Below, one piece after another: positions 1-9,845 of a DNA stretch of 64,000 nt. The stretch is taken from assembly GCA_017621705.1 (NCBI GenBank), contig JAGASR010000028.1, forward strand, positions 1-64,000, read 5' to 3'. Each line of letters begins with the position of its first letter. Positions within the stretch are counted from its first letter, which is position 1. Made by a program: the position numbers and the translations under genes. Under the pieces are notes generated by a model. It was not told the DNA's origin and searched no databases. It saw only the letters and a list, made by a program, of their open reading frames with translations. Origin of the DNA: Clostridia bacterium. Lineage in GTDB: Bacteria > Bacillota > Clostridia > Oscillospirales > UBA644.

Positions 1-1038
1 GAGATGTGCCACGATGCAGGTCTGTATCAGATAGATTTGCTCAACGGTAGTAAGACAAGAGTGACCGAGCGTGAGTATTGGGCGAAGAAGAAAGGACAGC
101 TTGCGCTGAATGATGAAAACGCTGTTCTTGCCGAACAGGGCTTGCCCGTCAAGCAGACCAAGTTTGAAACCGACAAAGACAAGCTCCGTGAAGAAATCCG
201 AAAGGCACTCTCCGATGCAATCAGCTTCGAGGACTTTGCAGAAAAACTTCTTCGCCGTGGTATCACCGTCAAGGAGAGCCGAGGAAGATTGTCCTACCTC
301 ACTCCCGACAGAACAAGACCGATCACAGCACGAAAGCTGGGTGACGATTTTGATAAAACGGCTGTGTTCGCCGCCTTTGTCAGAAACGCAAAACAGGTCA
401 GAACAAAAACACCTCTTGTTCATTCCGCACCGACCATCCAGGAGCGTGTCAATCAGCAGAATACCGTCAGCCGTGTGGTGGATATGGAAGCCGCCAAAGC
501 CAAGGGAAAAGGTTATGAGAATTGGGCAAAGATACACAACCTCAAAAACGCAAGCCGAGCCCATGTGCTGTATCAAGAAATGGGCTTTGATTCTACCGAA
601 GCATTGGCTGCCGCTTGCGATGCCGCCTATGAGAAGCTGAGTGACATTCGCACCAAGATGAAAACGGTGGAAACATCCATTAAGGAAAAGAAAGAGTTCC
701 GTGACTATGTGCTGAACTATCACAAAACACGATATGTGATTGACGAACTGAAAGCCTGCAAGAATGAAAGAGCCCGTCAGAAATATCGTGACGAGCATGA
801 CAGCGACTTCATTATTCTGAACGCCGCCAAGCGATATTTTGATTCCAAGGGACTCAAGAAGCTGCCGAGCTACAAGGCATTGCAGACGGAAGTGGAACAG
901 CTCATCAAAGAGAAAAACGAGCTTTACAACCAGTATCAGACCGCTAAAGACGAAGCACAGCGGCTTGACACCATTCGCCATAATCTCGAACAGACCCTTG
1001 GCAGAAAAATCGAACACAAACAGGAACAGGAGCGATAA
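1..1038 (+). CDS. Relaxase / mobilization nuclease, C-terminal part (5' truncated by window edge)
   Basis: The reading frame is open from base 1, so the gene starts upstream of the window and the ATG at 4 is probably internal. What is visible is the C-terminal region of a MobA/VirD2-like relaxase, the enzyme that nicks oriT and pilots the strand during conjugative mobilization. The catalytic Tyr and His motifs lie in the missing N-terminus. The visible part has a basic domain (about residues 45-135, with motifs ITVKESRGRLSYLTP and RPITARKLG typical of these relaxases), then a long charged helical, probably coiled-coil tail (about 200-340). It is followed by a TnpW-like gene and a serine recombinase in the same direction, as in Tn4451-type elements. 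The family call is good; the exact relaxase class cannot be fixed without the N-terminus. Confidence 0.8.
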   Translation, partial: EMCHDAGLYQIDLLNGSKTRVTEREYWAKKKGQLALNDENAVLAEQGLPVKQTKFETDKDKLREEIRKALSDAISFEDFAEKLLRRGITVKESRGRLSYLTPDRTRPITARKLGDDFDKTAVFAAFVRNAKQVRTKTPLVHSAPTIQERVNQQNTVSRVVDMEAAKAKGKGYENWAKIHNLKNASRAHVLYQEMGFDSTEALAAACDAAYEKLSDIRTKMKTVETSIKEKKEFRDYVLNYHKTRYVIDELKACKNERARQKYRDEHDSDFIILNAAKRYFDSKGLKKLPSYKALQTEVEQLIKEKNELYNQYQTAKDEAQRLDTIRHNLEQTLGRKIEHKQEQER

Positions 1039-1125
1039 TCATTCCCTTCGATTCGTTTCCATTCCTATCCAGTGAGTGGACATTTTGCCCACTCACCTCC
1101 AACAAACCAGAGAAAGGATTTTTAT

Positions 1126-1458
1126 ATGAACAAAAACAAGAAAGCAATAGACATGACCCCGGAAGAACTGGACAAGTGGCTTGAATCCCTACCTGCACCA
1201 AAGAATGATTTACTTTGTCCGTACTTCTCTGATCCCGACCCTTATTTCAAAATGGAGCATACGCCCCGTGAGGAAAGTCAGAATCGTTGGCTTAATGATG
1301 ACGGGCATCTCACAGTTCGCAACTACTGTGCGGCAGAGCTACCGAAGATCACCGTGACTATTCGTTCCGGCCAGACTACTTACCGTTTTAACGGAAGTTA
1401 CGATGGTACAAGAAGCCTTTCCGGTAAATTACTCGACCACATGGCAAAGGAAAATTAA
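1126..1458 (+). CDS. TnpW-like small transposon-encoded protein
   Basis: A 110-residue protein starting at ATG 1126, chosen over an upstream in-frame start at 1072 because AGAAAGGA lies 7-14 bases before it. The C-terminal half (PKITVTIRSGQTTYRFNGSY, then a KLLDHM segment) resembles the TnpW family, short proteins of unknown biochemical role found next to the large serine recombinases of mobilizable elements. The N-terminal half (DMTPEELDKWLESLPAPKND) is an acidic, probably helical leader. Position between relaxase and recombinase supports the call. The function is not established; a regulatory or accessory role in excision is only a guess. Confidence 0.6.
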   Translation: MNKNKKAIDMTPEELDKWLESLPAPKNDLLCPYFSDPDPYFKMEHTPREESQNRWLNDDGHLTVRNYCAAELPKITVTIRSGQTTYRFNGSYDGTRSLSGKLLDHMAKEN

Positions 1459-3232
<1,774 letters not shown>

Positions 3233-3237
3233 CTTCC

Positions 3238-3310
3238 CGAAAACATTATTATACTGTTTTATTAGACCGCCCCGAACTGCATCTTTTTTGTTATCTCGAA
3301 AAAACATTAT
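3238..3310. repeat. Possible attachment-site pair at the element boundary
   Basis: Two similar short sequences, CGAAAACATTAT at 3238 and CGAAAAAACATTAT at 3297, flank the space between the element's last gene and the last codons of nif3. Their spacing and position suggest remnants of an att core at the 3' end of nif3. This is inference: both copies are AT-rich, imperfect, and the left end of the element is not visible for comparison. Confidence 0.25.
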
Positions 3311-4049
3311 ATGCAGGTTCACGGAAAATGTGAACTTCTACAGACTCAAATTGCTTTGTGAGCTTATCTGCAAGAACAGGAATGACGGGATATTCTGTTT
3401 CAAAATGCCCTGCAACAATAACATTCAACCCTTTAGCTTTTGCTTCGATAAACTGATTATGTTTCATTTCGCCGGTTATAAGAGTATCAGCACCTGCAGA
3501 GATAACCTCATCGATATATCCACCGCCGGAGCCGCCTATTACGGCGATTTTTTTTGGGGTCTTTCCGCAGTCAACATAATCAACGTTCGTAAGTCCGAGC
3601 TTAATTAAAGTGGTATTAAGGAGTTGAGCCAAAGAACCGTCTTGGGTATCCCCTATTCTTGCAATATTTTCAGGTTCAAAAGCTTCGACATTCTTAAGAT
3701 CAAGAAGAGAACAAAGAACATCGTTCACCCCACCTGGAGCCGCATCAAGATTTGTATGAGCGCATATTGCATTGATACCTTTACGGCAGAGAGAATATAC
3801 AACATTATCGGAGCAAACGGATTTCAGAGGATCAAAAATAACAGGATGATGAGAAACGATCAATTCAGCGCCCACCTTTTCAGCGAATACGACAGCATCT
3901 TTTGTTATATCCAGTGCGCAAACTATTTTTTTGACATTGCTGTTTCTGTCACCGACAAGCGTTCCGACATTATCGAAAGACAATGCGGATGAAAAAGGCG
4001 CAAACGAATCGATATATTCGTAAATATCGTTTACGGTAATCACAAACAT
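3291..4049 (-). CDS. Nif3-like dinuclear metal centre hexameric protein
   Basis: A 252-residue member of the Nif3/YqfO (GTP cyclohydrolase 1 type 2-like) family, here without the PII-like insertion seen in longer homologues. The metal-binding motifs are present: VSHHPVIF (HH pair), CAHTNLD (His and Asp), TGEMKHNQFIEA and AGHFETE (late His/Glu). The cellular role of the family is not settled. It overlaps the upstream trmK by 10 bases, the common trmK-nif3 pairing in Firmicutes. The C-terminus (REPAYNVFSR) abuts the mobile element, so its last residues may have been rewritten by integration at the 3' end. Confidence 0.9.
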   Translation of the reverse strand: MFVITVNDIYEYIDSFAPFSSALSFDNVGTLVGDRNSNVKKIVCALDITKDAVVFAEKVGAELIVSHHPVIFDPLKSVCSDNVVYSLCRKGINAICAHTNLDAAPGGVNDVLCSLLDLKNVEAFEPENIARIGDTQDGSLAQLLNTTLIKLGLTNVDYVDCGKTPKKIAVIGGSGGGYIDEVISAGADTLITGEMKHNQFIEAKAKGLNVIVAGHFETEYPVIPVLADKLTKQFESVEVHIFREPAYNVFSR

Positions 4050-4717
4050 CCCTCCAGTTCTTTAATCTCATTGGTTAATTTTTCAACGTATGAAATATTG
4101 ATCTCTTTAGCGTTATTTAAGTTTTGAATTATATTTTTACGTGTGGAAATCAATTTTTCGATGTAACGTGTTTTTTCTATGCTGTTTTTATATTGAAGTG
4201 CAGGTGAGATCAAAATATCCAAAGAAGAAAACTCCCGATTTTCGCCTGACTTTCTTACTTTCATAACAGAATACAGTTTTGTATCGGAATGTTCGGATAC
4301 GATATCTTCATCAAGAATACTGTATCCGTTCAGATAAAGATATTCGCGAAGCTCGTCTGCAGCCGTCATAGGTTGCAAAACGAAGAGCGCTGCTTTGTGA
4401 CTTTCGTCATTTTGAAGAATATCTCTTATAAGCTCTCCACCCATTCCTGCAATTATAACAACGTCTGCATCAGAAGGTACTTTTTCAAGACCGTTGGAAA
4501 GTATAAGGTCTATTTTATCTGTAAGAGCACGAGATTTAACGTATTCCTCCGCTCTTTTCAGAGGGAGTGTTCCGATATCGCAAGCATATGCATGCGAAAA
4601 TAAGCCGTTTTCAATCAAATAAACAGGGACAAGTGCGTGGTCAGTCCCAATATCAGCGACGACCGCGCACTTACCTGAATATTCGGCTATTTTTTGAAGT
4701 CTTAAAGATAGTGTCAT
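4040..4717 (-). CDS. trmK: tRNA (adenine(22)-N(1))-methyltransferase
   Basis: A 225-residue class I SAM-dependent methyltransferase of the TrmK (YqfN) family, which methylates N1 of A22 in tRNA. The SAM-binding motif VVADIGTDHALVPVYL is near the N-terminus. The family-typical AGMGGELIRDIL and LQPM motifs follow at about residues 90-120. The C-terminal third is a helical coiled-coil-like extension, also typical of TrmK. Its ATG overlaps the stop of the DUF1858 gene (TAATG), and it overlaps nif3 downstream, so the three genes are translationally coupled. Confidence 0.92.
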   Translation of the reverse strand: MTLSLRLQKIAEYSGKCAVVADIGTDHALVPVYLIENGLFSHAYACDIGTLPLKRAEEYVKSRALTDKIDLILSNGLEKVPSDADVVIIAGMGGELIRDILQNDESHKAALFVLQPMTAADELREYLYLNGYSILDEDIVSEHSDTKLYSVMKVRKSGENREFSSLDILISPALQYKNSIEKTRYIEKLISTRKNIIQNLNNAKEINISYVEKLTNEIKELEGCL

Positions 4718-4917
4718 TAAGCAATTTCCGCATTAAGAGCATCTACGAGTTCTTCGACATCGATGCCGTGAACAGCGCATGCTTCTTCGATAGTTTCGCC
4801 TGCTGCTGCCATGCAACCAACACAATGCATACCGAATTCCATAAATACATCAATCGTTTCGGGTGCAATACTGATTACTTTTGCAATAACCATATCTTTG
4901 GTGATTTTAGTTTCCAT
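4717..4917 (-). CDS. DUF1858 redox-disulfide domain protein
   Basis: A 66-residue protein spanning a whole DUF1858 domain, a small helical fold with a CxxC pair (HCVGCMAA) often found alone or fused to hybrid-cluster proteins. The Cys pair suggests a redox or metal-binding role, but no activity is established. The family-typical start (ITKDMVIAKVI) and the segment preceding the Cys pair (PETIDVFMEFGMHC) are clear. It lies 13 bases after the solute-binding lipoprotein and overlaps trmK by one base, so it is probably co-transcribed with both. Confidence 0.88.
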   Translation of the reverse strand: METKITKDMVIAKVISIAPETIDVFMEFGMHCVGCMAAAGETIEEACAVHGIDVEELVDALNAEIA

Positions 4918-4930
4918 TATTTTAGTTCCT

Positions 4931-6301
4931 TTATTTTACAAAATCATTAAAGTTTTTATCAAGTGCTTCCTGAATACTGTCTTTTGTAGCGTCAATAGCA
5001 GCTGTAACAGTAGTTGTTCCTCGAAGGACAGATCCCCACTGGAACTTCTGAGTAGCAAGATAGTAGTCAGGCTGAGCATTGTCATACATCTGCCAATAGA
5101 GATCGGCACTTTCTTCGTGAAGGAAGTTTCTGTTGGCATAGACGTCTCTCCATTCAAACGGGTCATCACCCAACGGAGCATATAATTCACCGAGAATAGT
5201 ATTTACAATCTCCATGTCGGCGGTTATGGGAACAGTTAAATATCTATCTGCAAGACCGAGATATGCAGACCATTTACCGTATTCTGCGGAAGGACCTGCA
5301 GGACAGGGAAGAATTGCGAAGTCTACATCGTTATACATAAATCCGGAAGTGTCTACAGTTCCGACATAGCTGTATTCATAAACGAAGCCGAGAAGGTCTT
5401 CCATAAAATAATCGTATTTTATGTCATTCTGACCGAATTCAACAATACCTTCGGAAACAAGACTTCTTACCCATTCAATAGCTTCTCTTACTTCTTTGGA
5501 ATCGAAATTCGAAACCAATCTGCCTTCACTATCGGTCTTTACAAGAGAACCGCCGTTATTAAGAATTGCGGCAGTCTGGAAATATTCGTAAAAGGCATCT
5601 CCTATATACATACCTACGGGCGTACCGCTGCTAAGATTCGAGGGGGAGCCGCCTATGGTACGAAGAATATTCTCAAATCCGTCCCAAGTCCAGGTTCCGT
5701 CTTCGACCATTTCATAAGGGTTAAATCCATACTGACCGACCAAGGTAAGGTTTGAATATAATATACCACCCATAGCAGGGAACGGAATACCCTGATAACC
5801 GGGATAGAAGCCGTAATAATCATCGCCGCGTTTGAAATATTCAACGGCAGCAACAGATCCCCATTTTCCCGATTCAATATTATCCACAAAACCGGGAACA
5901 TCTGTAAGCGCATTATAAAGGCCTGCGTTTATATTCGGCCAATGACCGTCTGCTCTTGCATCATACAGATCAGCCCATTTCATTCCGCCTGCGTGTGCGG
6001 AAACAAGATCGATCGTTCTTGTTTTAAATACAAATTTAAGATTATATTTAGATTCTATTTCTTTATAGCGATTTTTAAGTCTTTCCTGCCATTCGGAATC
6101 TTCATATTCCTGATAAGGGTCGATTTCTATACGACCGTCTCTCTGTTCGCCGATGATAATAAATTCAGCGCCCTGAAAATCGGCCTCAAAAGTTGCATCT
6201 AAATCAAGATCAAGATCAAAAACTTCTTCATTCGCAGAACTGCAGGATACGAGACCGAAAACAAAAATACAAACAAGCAGGAGACAAGTTATTTTTTTCA
6301 T
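4931..6301 (-). CDS. Extracellular solute-binding lipoprotein (ABC importer type), amino-sugar cassette
   Basis: A 456-residue lipoprotein: signal peptide with lipobox ending at Cys20 (FGLVSC), then a periplasmic-binding-protein type II fold of the SBP_bac_1 kind. The stretch GTWTWDGFENIL at mid-protein and NFDSKEVREAIEW are typical of sugar-binding members. It is the last metabolic gene after SIS, ROK and PIG-L genes, so it probably captures the glycan or amino sugar they process. No permease or ATPase accompanies it. It is distantly similar in architecture to the eight-gene array at 30994-43105. Confidence 0.85.
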   Translation of the reverse strand: MKKITCLLLVCIFVFGLVSCSSANEEVFDLDLDLDATFEADFQGAEFIIIGEQRDGRIEIDPYQEYEDSEWQERLKNRYKEIESKYNLKFVFKTRTIDLVSAHAGGMKWADLYDARADGHWPNINAGLYNALTDVPGFVDNIESGKWGSVAAVEYFKRGDDYYGFYPGYQGIPFPAMGGILYSNLTLVGQYGFNPYEMVEDGTWTWDGFENILRTIGGSPSNLSSGTPVGMYIGDAFYEYFQTAAILNNGGSLVKTDSEGRLVSNFDSKEVREAIEWVRSLVSEGIVEFGQNDIKYDYFMEDLLGFVYEYSYVGTVDTSGFMYNDVDFAILPCPAGPSAEYGKWSAYLGLADRYLTVPITADMEIVNTILGELYAPLGDDPFEWRDVYANRNFLHEESADLYWQMYDNAQPDYYLATQKFQWGSVLRGTTTVTAAIDATKDSIQEALDKNFNDFVK

Positions 6302-6350
6302 TATATTCTCTCCTTTTCAGATAAACAGCTGATTTCGCTTAATATTCAAT

Positions 6351-6383
6351 TATTCGTATCGGGGCAAAACCCCGATACGAATA
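6351..6383 (-). terminator. Perfect 14-bp intercistronic hairpin
   Basis: TATTCGTATCGGGG and its exact reverse complement around a CAAAA loop, between the PIG-L gene and the solute-binding protein. No U-run follows on the minus strand, so it is more likely an mRNA-stabilising or partial termination element than a full terminator. Confidence 0.55.
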
Positions 6384-6395
6384 TCAAATAAAAAC

Positions 6396-7244
6396 TTATT
6401 TGGTTACTTTCGCAATACGATCGTTAACGTCTTTCTTGAAGCTGTCGATGTATTTGTTTACATATTCAGCGATATCAAGATTTTCATCTTCGATAAGCGG
6501 AGTAAGATCAAGAGCATACATAAGGCTTTCAGCGGTGTCGGTACCGTGAGAAGCATAGTAAGTTGCATTAGCTACACGTCTGCCCTGAGTTGCGAGGTCG
6601 TAACGTTTGCCGCCTGCGACCTGAGAGTCAAAGAGAGAAACGAGGGATGCCGCCATGTTCTGATGTTCGGTAACATCAAAAACAGTCTTTTCTTCGTCGT
6701 TTACCCAGTCAAGGCTTCTCCAAACTTCGCCGCCGTAGATCTTCTTGGGACGATCAGCGGGATCAAGTTCACGGATAGCTTTGATAACTTTGGTAACAAC
6801 ACCGATATGAGTGTCATGCTTATCTGCAAGGTTGTGAGTGAAAACAACTTCGGGTTTCATAGCCTTGAGGATTTCTTTGTAGTCTTCAACTACTTCACGG
6901 TTTGCACCGTCTTTGATAGCGGAAGAAGTGTAGTTAAGCATTGCGAGAGCGCTGTATTCGCCGACGAAAGCAGCTTTTTTCTGTTCGAGACGACGAACGT
7001 CCATCATTTCTTCGTTGGTATAGTCAGCATAAAGACCGGTTCTGGGGCTACCGGCACCGTCAGCAGTTACAACAGCGGAGAACCATTTATCTTTTTTACC
7101 GAAGCAGTCAAGAATACCTGCCCAGCACATAAGTTCGATATCGTCCTGATGAGCGGAGATACCGAGGCAAGTGGTGCGTTCACAAGCTTCGTCTACGGGA
7201 GTACCGTCCCAGATATAAATTTCAGCATTATCGTTAAGTTTCAT
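6396..7244 (-). CDS. PIG-L family deacetylase
   Basis: A 282-residue member of the PIG-L/LmbE family, zinc enzymes that remove the acetyl group from N-acetylglucosamine moieties. The metal motif is SAHQDDIEL, the family's AHPDDE with Pro replaced by Gln. The second metal site is in FTHNLADKHDTHIG. There is no signal peptide, so it acts in the cytoplasm. Placement after SIS and ROK genes suggests deacetylation of an imported N-acetylated sugar or glycoside. The precise substrate cannot be read from sequence. Confidence 0.85.
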   Translation of the reverse strand: MKLNDNAEIYIWDGTPVDEACERTTCLGISAHQDDIELMCWAGILDCFGKKDKWFSAVVTADGAGSPRTGLYADYTNEEMMDVRRLEQKKAAFVGEYSALAMLNYTSSAIKDGANREVVEDYKEILKAMKPEVVFTHNLADKHDTHIGVVTKVIKAIRELDPADRPKKIYGGEVWRSLDWVNDEEKTVFDVTEHQNMAASLVSLFDSQVAGGKRYDLATQGRRVANATYYASHGTDTAESLMYALDLTPLIEDENLDIAEYVNKYIDSFKKDVNDRIAKVTK

Positions 7245-7278
7245 GATTTTTCAACCTCTTTGATATTAAGATTAATGA

Positions 7279-8652
7279 TTATTTGATCTCGGGAAGAGAA
7301 GCAGCAGCGATGGACTGACCGACACGACGGCTGGATTCATCGGGGATATGAAGCTGGATCTTTTCAGCGAGTTCGGGGAATTCGGTTTTAAGAACTTCGT
7401 TAGCTTTATCGAGAAGAATAACGCCGCCTTCACCGGAAGTTACACGACCCATGATAAGAACGTGTTTAATATCGTAGAACTGTGCGTAATAAGCAATACC
7501 GTAACCAAAATAAACACCGATGGTTTCGTAAATCTTAGCGGCACGGGGATCGTTATCTTTCTGAAGACCCTGAACGAATTTAAGTTTTTCAGCGAGGGTA
7601 AGGCTTTCGTCGAGTTCAATACCTGCAGCGGGAGCGAGTTTGATTACGCCGTCCTGAGAGAAGTATTTAACGCCGCAACCGTAGTCGCCGGACCATTCGT
7701 CAACCATAGATTCTTCGTTATAGTCAACGGGAACAAATGCGAGTTCGTTGAGCCAACCGGTGATGTTGCCTTTATTGTCAACATAGCCGCCTGCTTCGGA
7801 AGTACCCATAGCAACACCGAGAACTTCGGTATCGTTAAGATCCATAGCGCCTGCGAGAGCGGTAACGTCGCCGTCATTTGCAACTTCGAGAGGAATGTTT
7901 TCGCCGATTTCTTTTGCTACGTTGATATACATATCTTTAACGGTCTTTTCGAAATCGTCATCAGCAACTTTGATAAAGAGAGAAGCAACCATGATACGGT
8001 TATCAACATAAACACCAGCGGAAGAAACGCCGATAGCATCAACTCTGGGCATCTTGGAAGCCGCGGTCTTCATAGCTTCGAGAATGCCGTTGTAGTGATA
8101 GTTGGGATCGCTCTGGGTCTTGGGATGCCAGATAACTTCTTCGGAATATACGGTCTCGCCATCGATAACAGCACTGACTTTTCTGTCAGATCCGCCTGCG
8201 TCAAAACCGATACGGCAACCGTCGAGATGTCTGCCGATGGGGCTGGTGGTCTCATAGGTTTCGGGAGCGTTTTCGATTGCAACATGTTCAACTTCGAAAG
8301 CATGTTCGTAAACGCGAGCCATGAATTTAGCGTCGAATTCACGGATACCGCCGTCGCTGTATGCAGCTTTGATATAATCTGCGATAGCAACGGGACCTGC
8401 GATGATTACTTTATAACCGCCTTTGATCCAAAGCATCGTTTTAACGATACGTTCGATATATTTGCAGTTTTCTTTTTCGTGACCCTCTTTGTATACACGG
8501 GTCTTATAAGTAGAGATATAGCCTTTGTTTCTTACGACACCGATAACGATATCTTCGCCGCCTTCAGCTTCAACAGCTTTGGTAAATTCGCGGCAAACAA
8601 CAGACATAGGTTCAAAACCGGGATCAAGAGGTGCTTTTACCTTAATATCCAT
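7279..8652 (-). CDS. ROK-family sugar kinase-like protein with long N-terminal domain
   Basis: A 457-residue protein whose C-terminal about 290 residues resemble the ROK family (glucokinase / N-acetylglucosamine kinase / transcription factors). The phosphate-binding motif IGFDAGGSDRKVSAV is at about 170, DAIGVSSAGV follows, and VANDGDVTALAGA contains the catalytic-type Asp. The usual ROK zinc motif (CxCGxxGC) is absent; GCGVKYFSQDG stands in its place. The first about 160 residues are an extra domain not found in ordinary 300-residue ROK kinases and not recognised here. No helix-turn-helix was seen, so a kinase is more likely than a repressor. Confidence 0.75.
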   Translation of the reverse strand: MDIKVKAPLDPGFEPMSVVCREFTKAVEAEGGEDIVIGVVRNKGYISTYKTRVYKEGHEKENCKYIERIVKTMLWIKGGYKVIIAGPVAIADYIKAAYSDGGIREFDAKFMARVYEHAFEVEHVAIENAPETYETTSPIGRHLDGCRIGFDAGGSDRKVSAVIDGETVYSEEVIWHPKTQSDPNYHYNGILEAMKTAASKMPRVDAIGVSSAGVYVDNRIMVASLFIKVADDDFEKTVKDMYINVAKEIGENIPLEVANDGDVTALAGAMDLNDTEVLGVAMGTSEAGGYVDNKGNITGWLNELAFVPVDYNEESMVDEWSGDYGCGVKYFSQDGVIKLAPAAGIELDESLTLAEKLKFVQGLQKDNDPRAAKIYETIGVYFGYGIAYYAQFYDIKHVLIMGRVTSGEGGVILLDKANEVLKTEFPELAEKIQLHIPDESSRRVGQSIAAASLPEIK

Positions 8653-8695
8653 TATATGTTTACTCCTTTGATGATTATTTTATTAAGCAATCCCC

Positions 8696-8726
8696 TACCG
8701 GATTCTGAGTTCGGCAAAATCCGGTA
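8696..8726 (-). terminator. Intercistronic hairpin between SIS and ROK genes
   Basis: TACCGGATT pairs with AATCCGGTA over a 13-base loop. No U-run follows on the minus strand; it probably modulates message stability within the operon. Confidence 0.45.
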
Positions 8727-8748
8727 AAGGAAAAATAACTAAAGAAAC

Positions 8749-9792
8749 TTATTTGGTGATGGTAACTTTCTTGAGGCCTCTGGGAGCATCGGGGTTACGA
8801 CCCTTAACTTCTGCGAGGTTAGCAGCAAAGAGCTGTGCAAAAACTGCAAAGTAGAAAGAAGCTATCATATCTTCTTTATCTGCGGACGGAATCTTGAAAC
8901 CGAGGTCACCCTGAGCGAGAAGTTCGTCGTCATCGGAGATCATAATAAGATCTGCGCCTGCATTCTGAAGTTTTTCGATCATAGCCTTGGAGTCTTCCTT
9001 AACGGGGCCGTCAGACATGTACATGAATACGGGCATGCCTTCGCTGATCATAGCGAAAGGACCGTGGTGGAAGTCAGAGATGGGATATGCTTTAGCGCGA
9101 ACGTAGTTGGTTTCCTGAATCTTGAGGGTAGCTTCAAGAGCGAGAGGATAGTTAATACCTCTGGAAAGAATGAAAGCTTCTTCCATGAAACGGTAACGGG
9201 TAGCGATCTGAGCAATGGTAGCATCCTGAAGAAGGATCTGAGCCATGGTCTTGGGAACTGCTTCGAGCTTTTTGATAAGATCGGTCTTGCCTGCCCATCT
9301 TGCAACAAACTGCGCGATGAGATACATCTGAGTACCGAAAGTCTTGGTAGCAGCAACGCTCTCTTCAAGACCTGCATCGCAGTAAAGATGGAAATCAGCA
9401 GCTTTTGCAAGCGGAGATTCGAGGTTGTTGGTTATGGTAAGAGTGATAGCACCTGTCTCTTTAGCGTTTTTAACGAGTTCAAGAACGTCTGCAGCAGCAC
9501 CGGACTGAGAGATACCGATAACGAGCATATTATTGAAGTTGAGTTTGGAACCGTAAAGAGTGGTGGTAGAGCAAGCTGCGAGACCTACGGGGATACCGAG
9601 CATGCTTTCAATGATGTATTTACCATAAATACCTGCGTGGTCAGAAGTACCTCTGGCAGCAACAACTACATTGCAGATATTTGCAGCCTGAAGAGTTTCA
9701 GCAAGTTTATTGAGGGTTGCTTCATTGGATTTAAGGCAACGCTCCATTGCAGAAGGTTCTTCAAAGATTTCTTTTTTCATGGTTGTAGACAT
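8749..9792 (-). CDS. SIS-domain sugar isomerase/deaminase-like protein
   Basis: A 347-residue protein with two SIS (sugar isomerase) domains, about residues 25-170 and 190-335, like the isomerase half of GlmS but without its N-terminal glutaminase domain. Sugar-phosphate binding motifs include ARGTSDHAG, ISQSGAAADVLE, SVAATKTF and FHHGPFA. Such free-standing proteins act as amino-sugar-phosphate deaminases/isomerases or fructosamine deglycases. With a ROK kinase and PIG-L deacetylase in the same run, conversion of an amino-sugar phosphate to a glycolytic intermediate is the most economical role. This is inference from context. Confidence 0.82.
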   Translation of the reverse strand: MSTTMKKEIFEEPSAMERCLKSNEATLNKLAETLQAANICNVVVAARGTSDHAGIYGKYIIESMLGIPVGLAACSTTTLYGSKLNFNNMLVIGISQSGAAADVLELVKNAKETGAITLTITNNLESPLAKAADFHLYCDAGLEESVAATKTFGTQMYLIAQFVARWAGKTDLIKKLEAVPKTMAQILLQDATIAQIATRYRFMEEAFILSRGINYPLALEATLKIQETNYVRAKAYPISDFHHGPFAMISEGMPVFMYMSDGPVKEDSKAMIEKLQNAGADLIMISDDDELLAQGDLGFKIPSADKEDMIASFYFAVFAQLFAANLAEVKGRNPDAPRGLKKVTITK

Positions 9793-9845
9793 GATTTTTC
9801 TCTCCTTAATTTTTATGCTTTATATTTTATAATTTAATTAACGCG

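Noticed and set aside
7348..8727. 459-codon plus-strand frame opposite the ROK gene
   Set aside because: Mirror of the ROK coding strand; low-complexity residue mix and no start signals.
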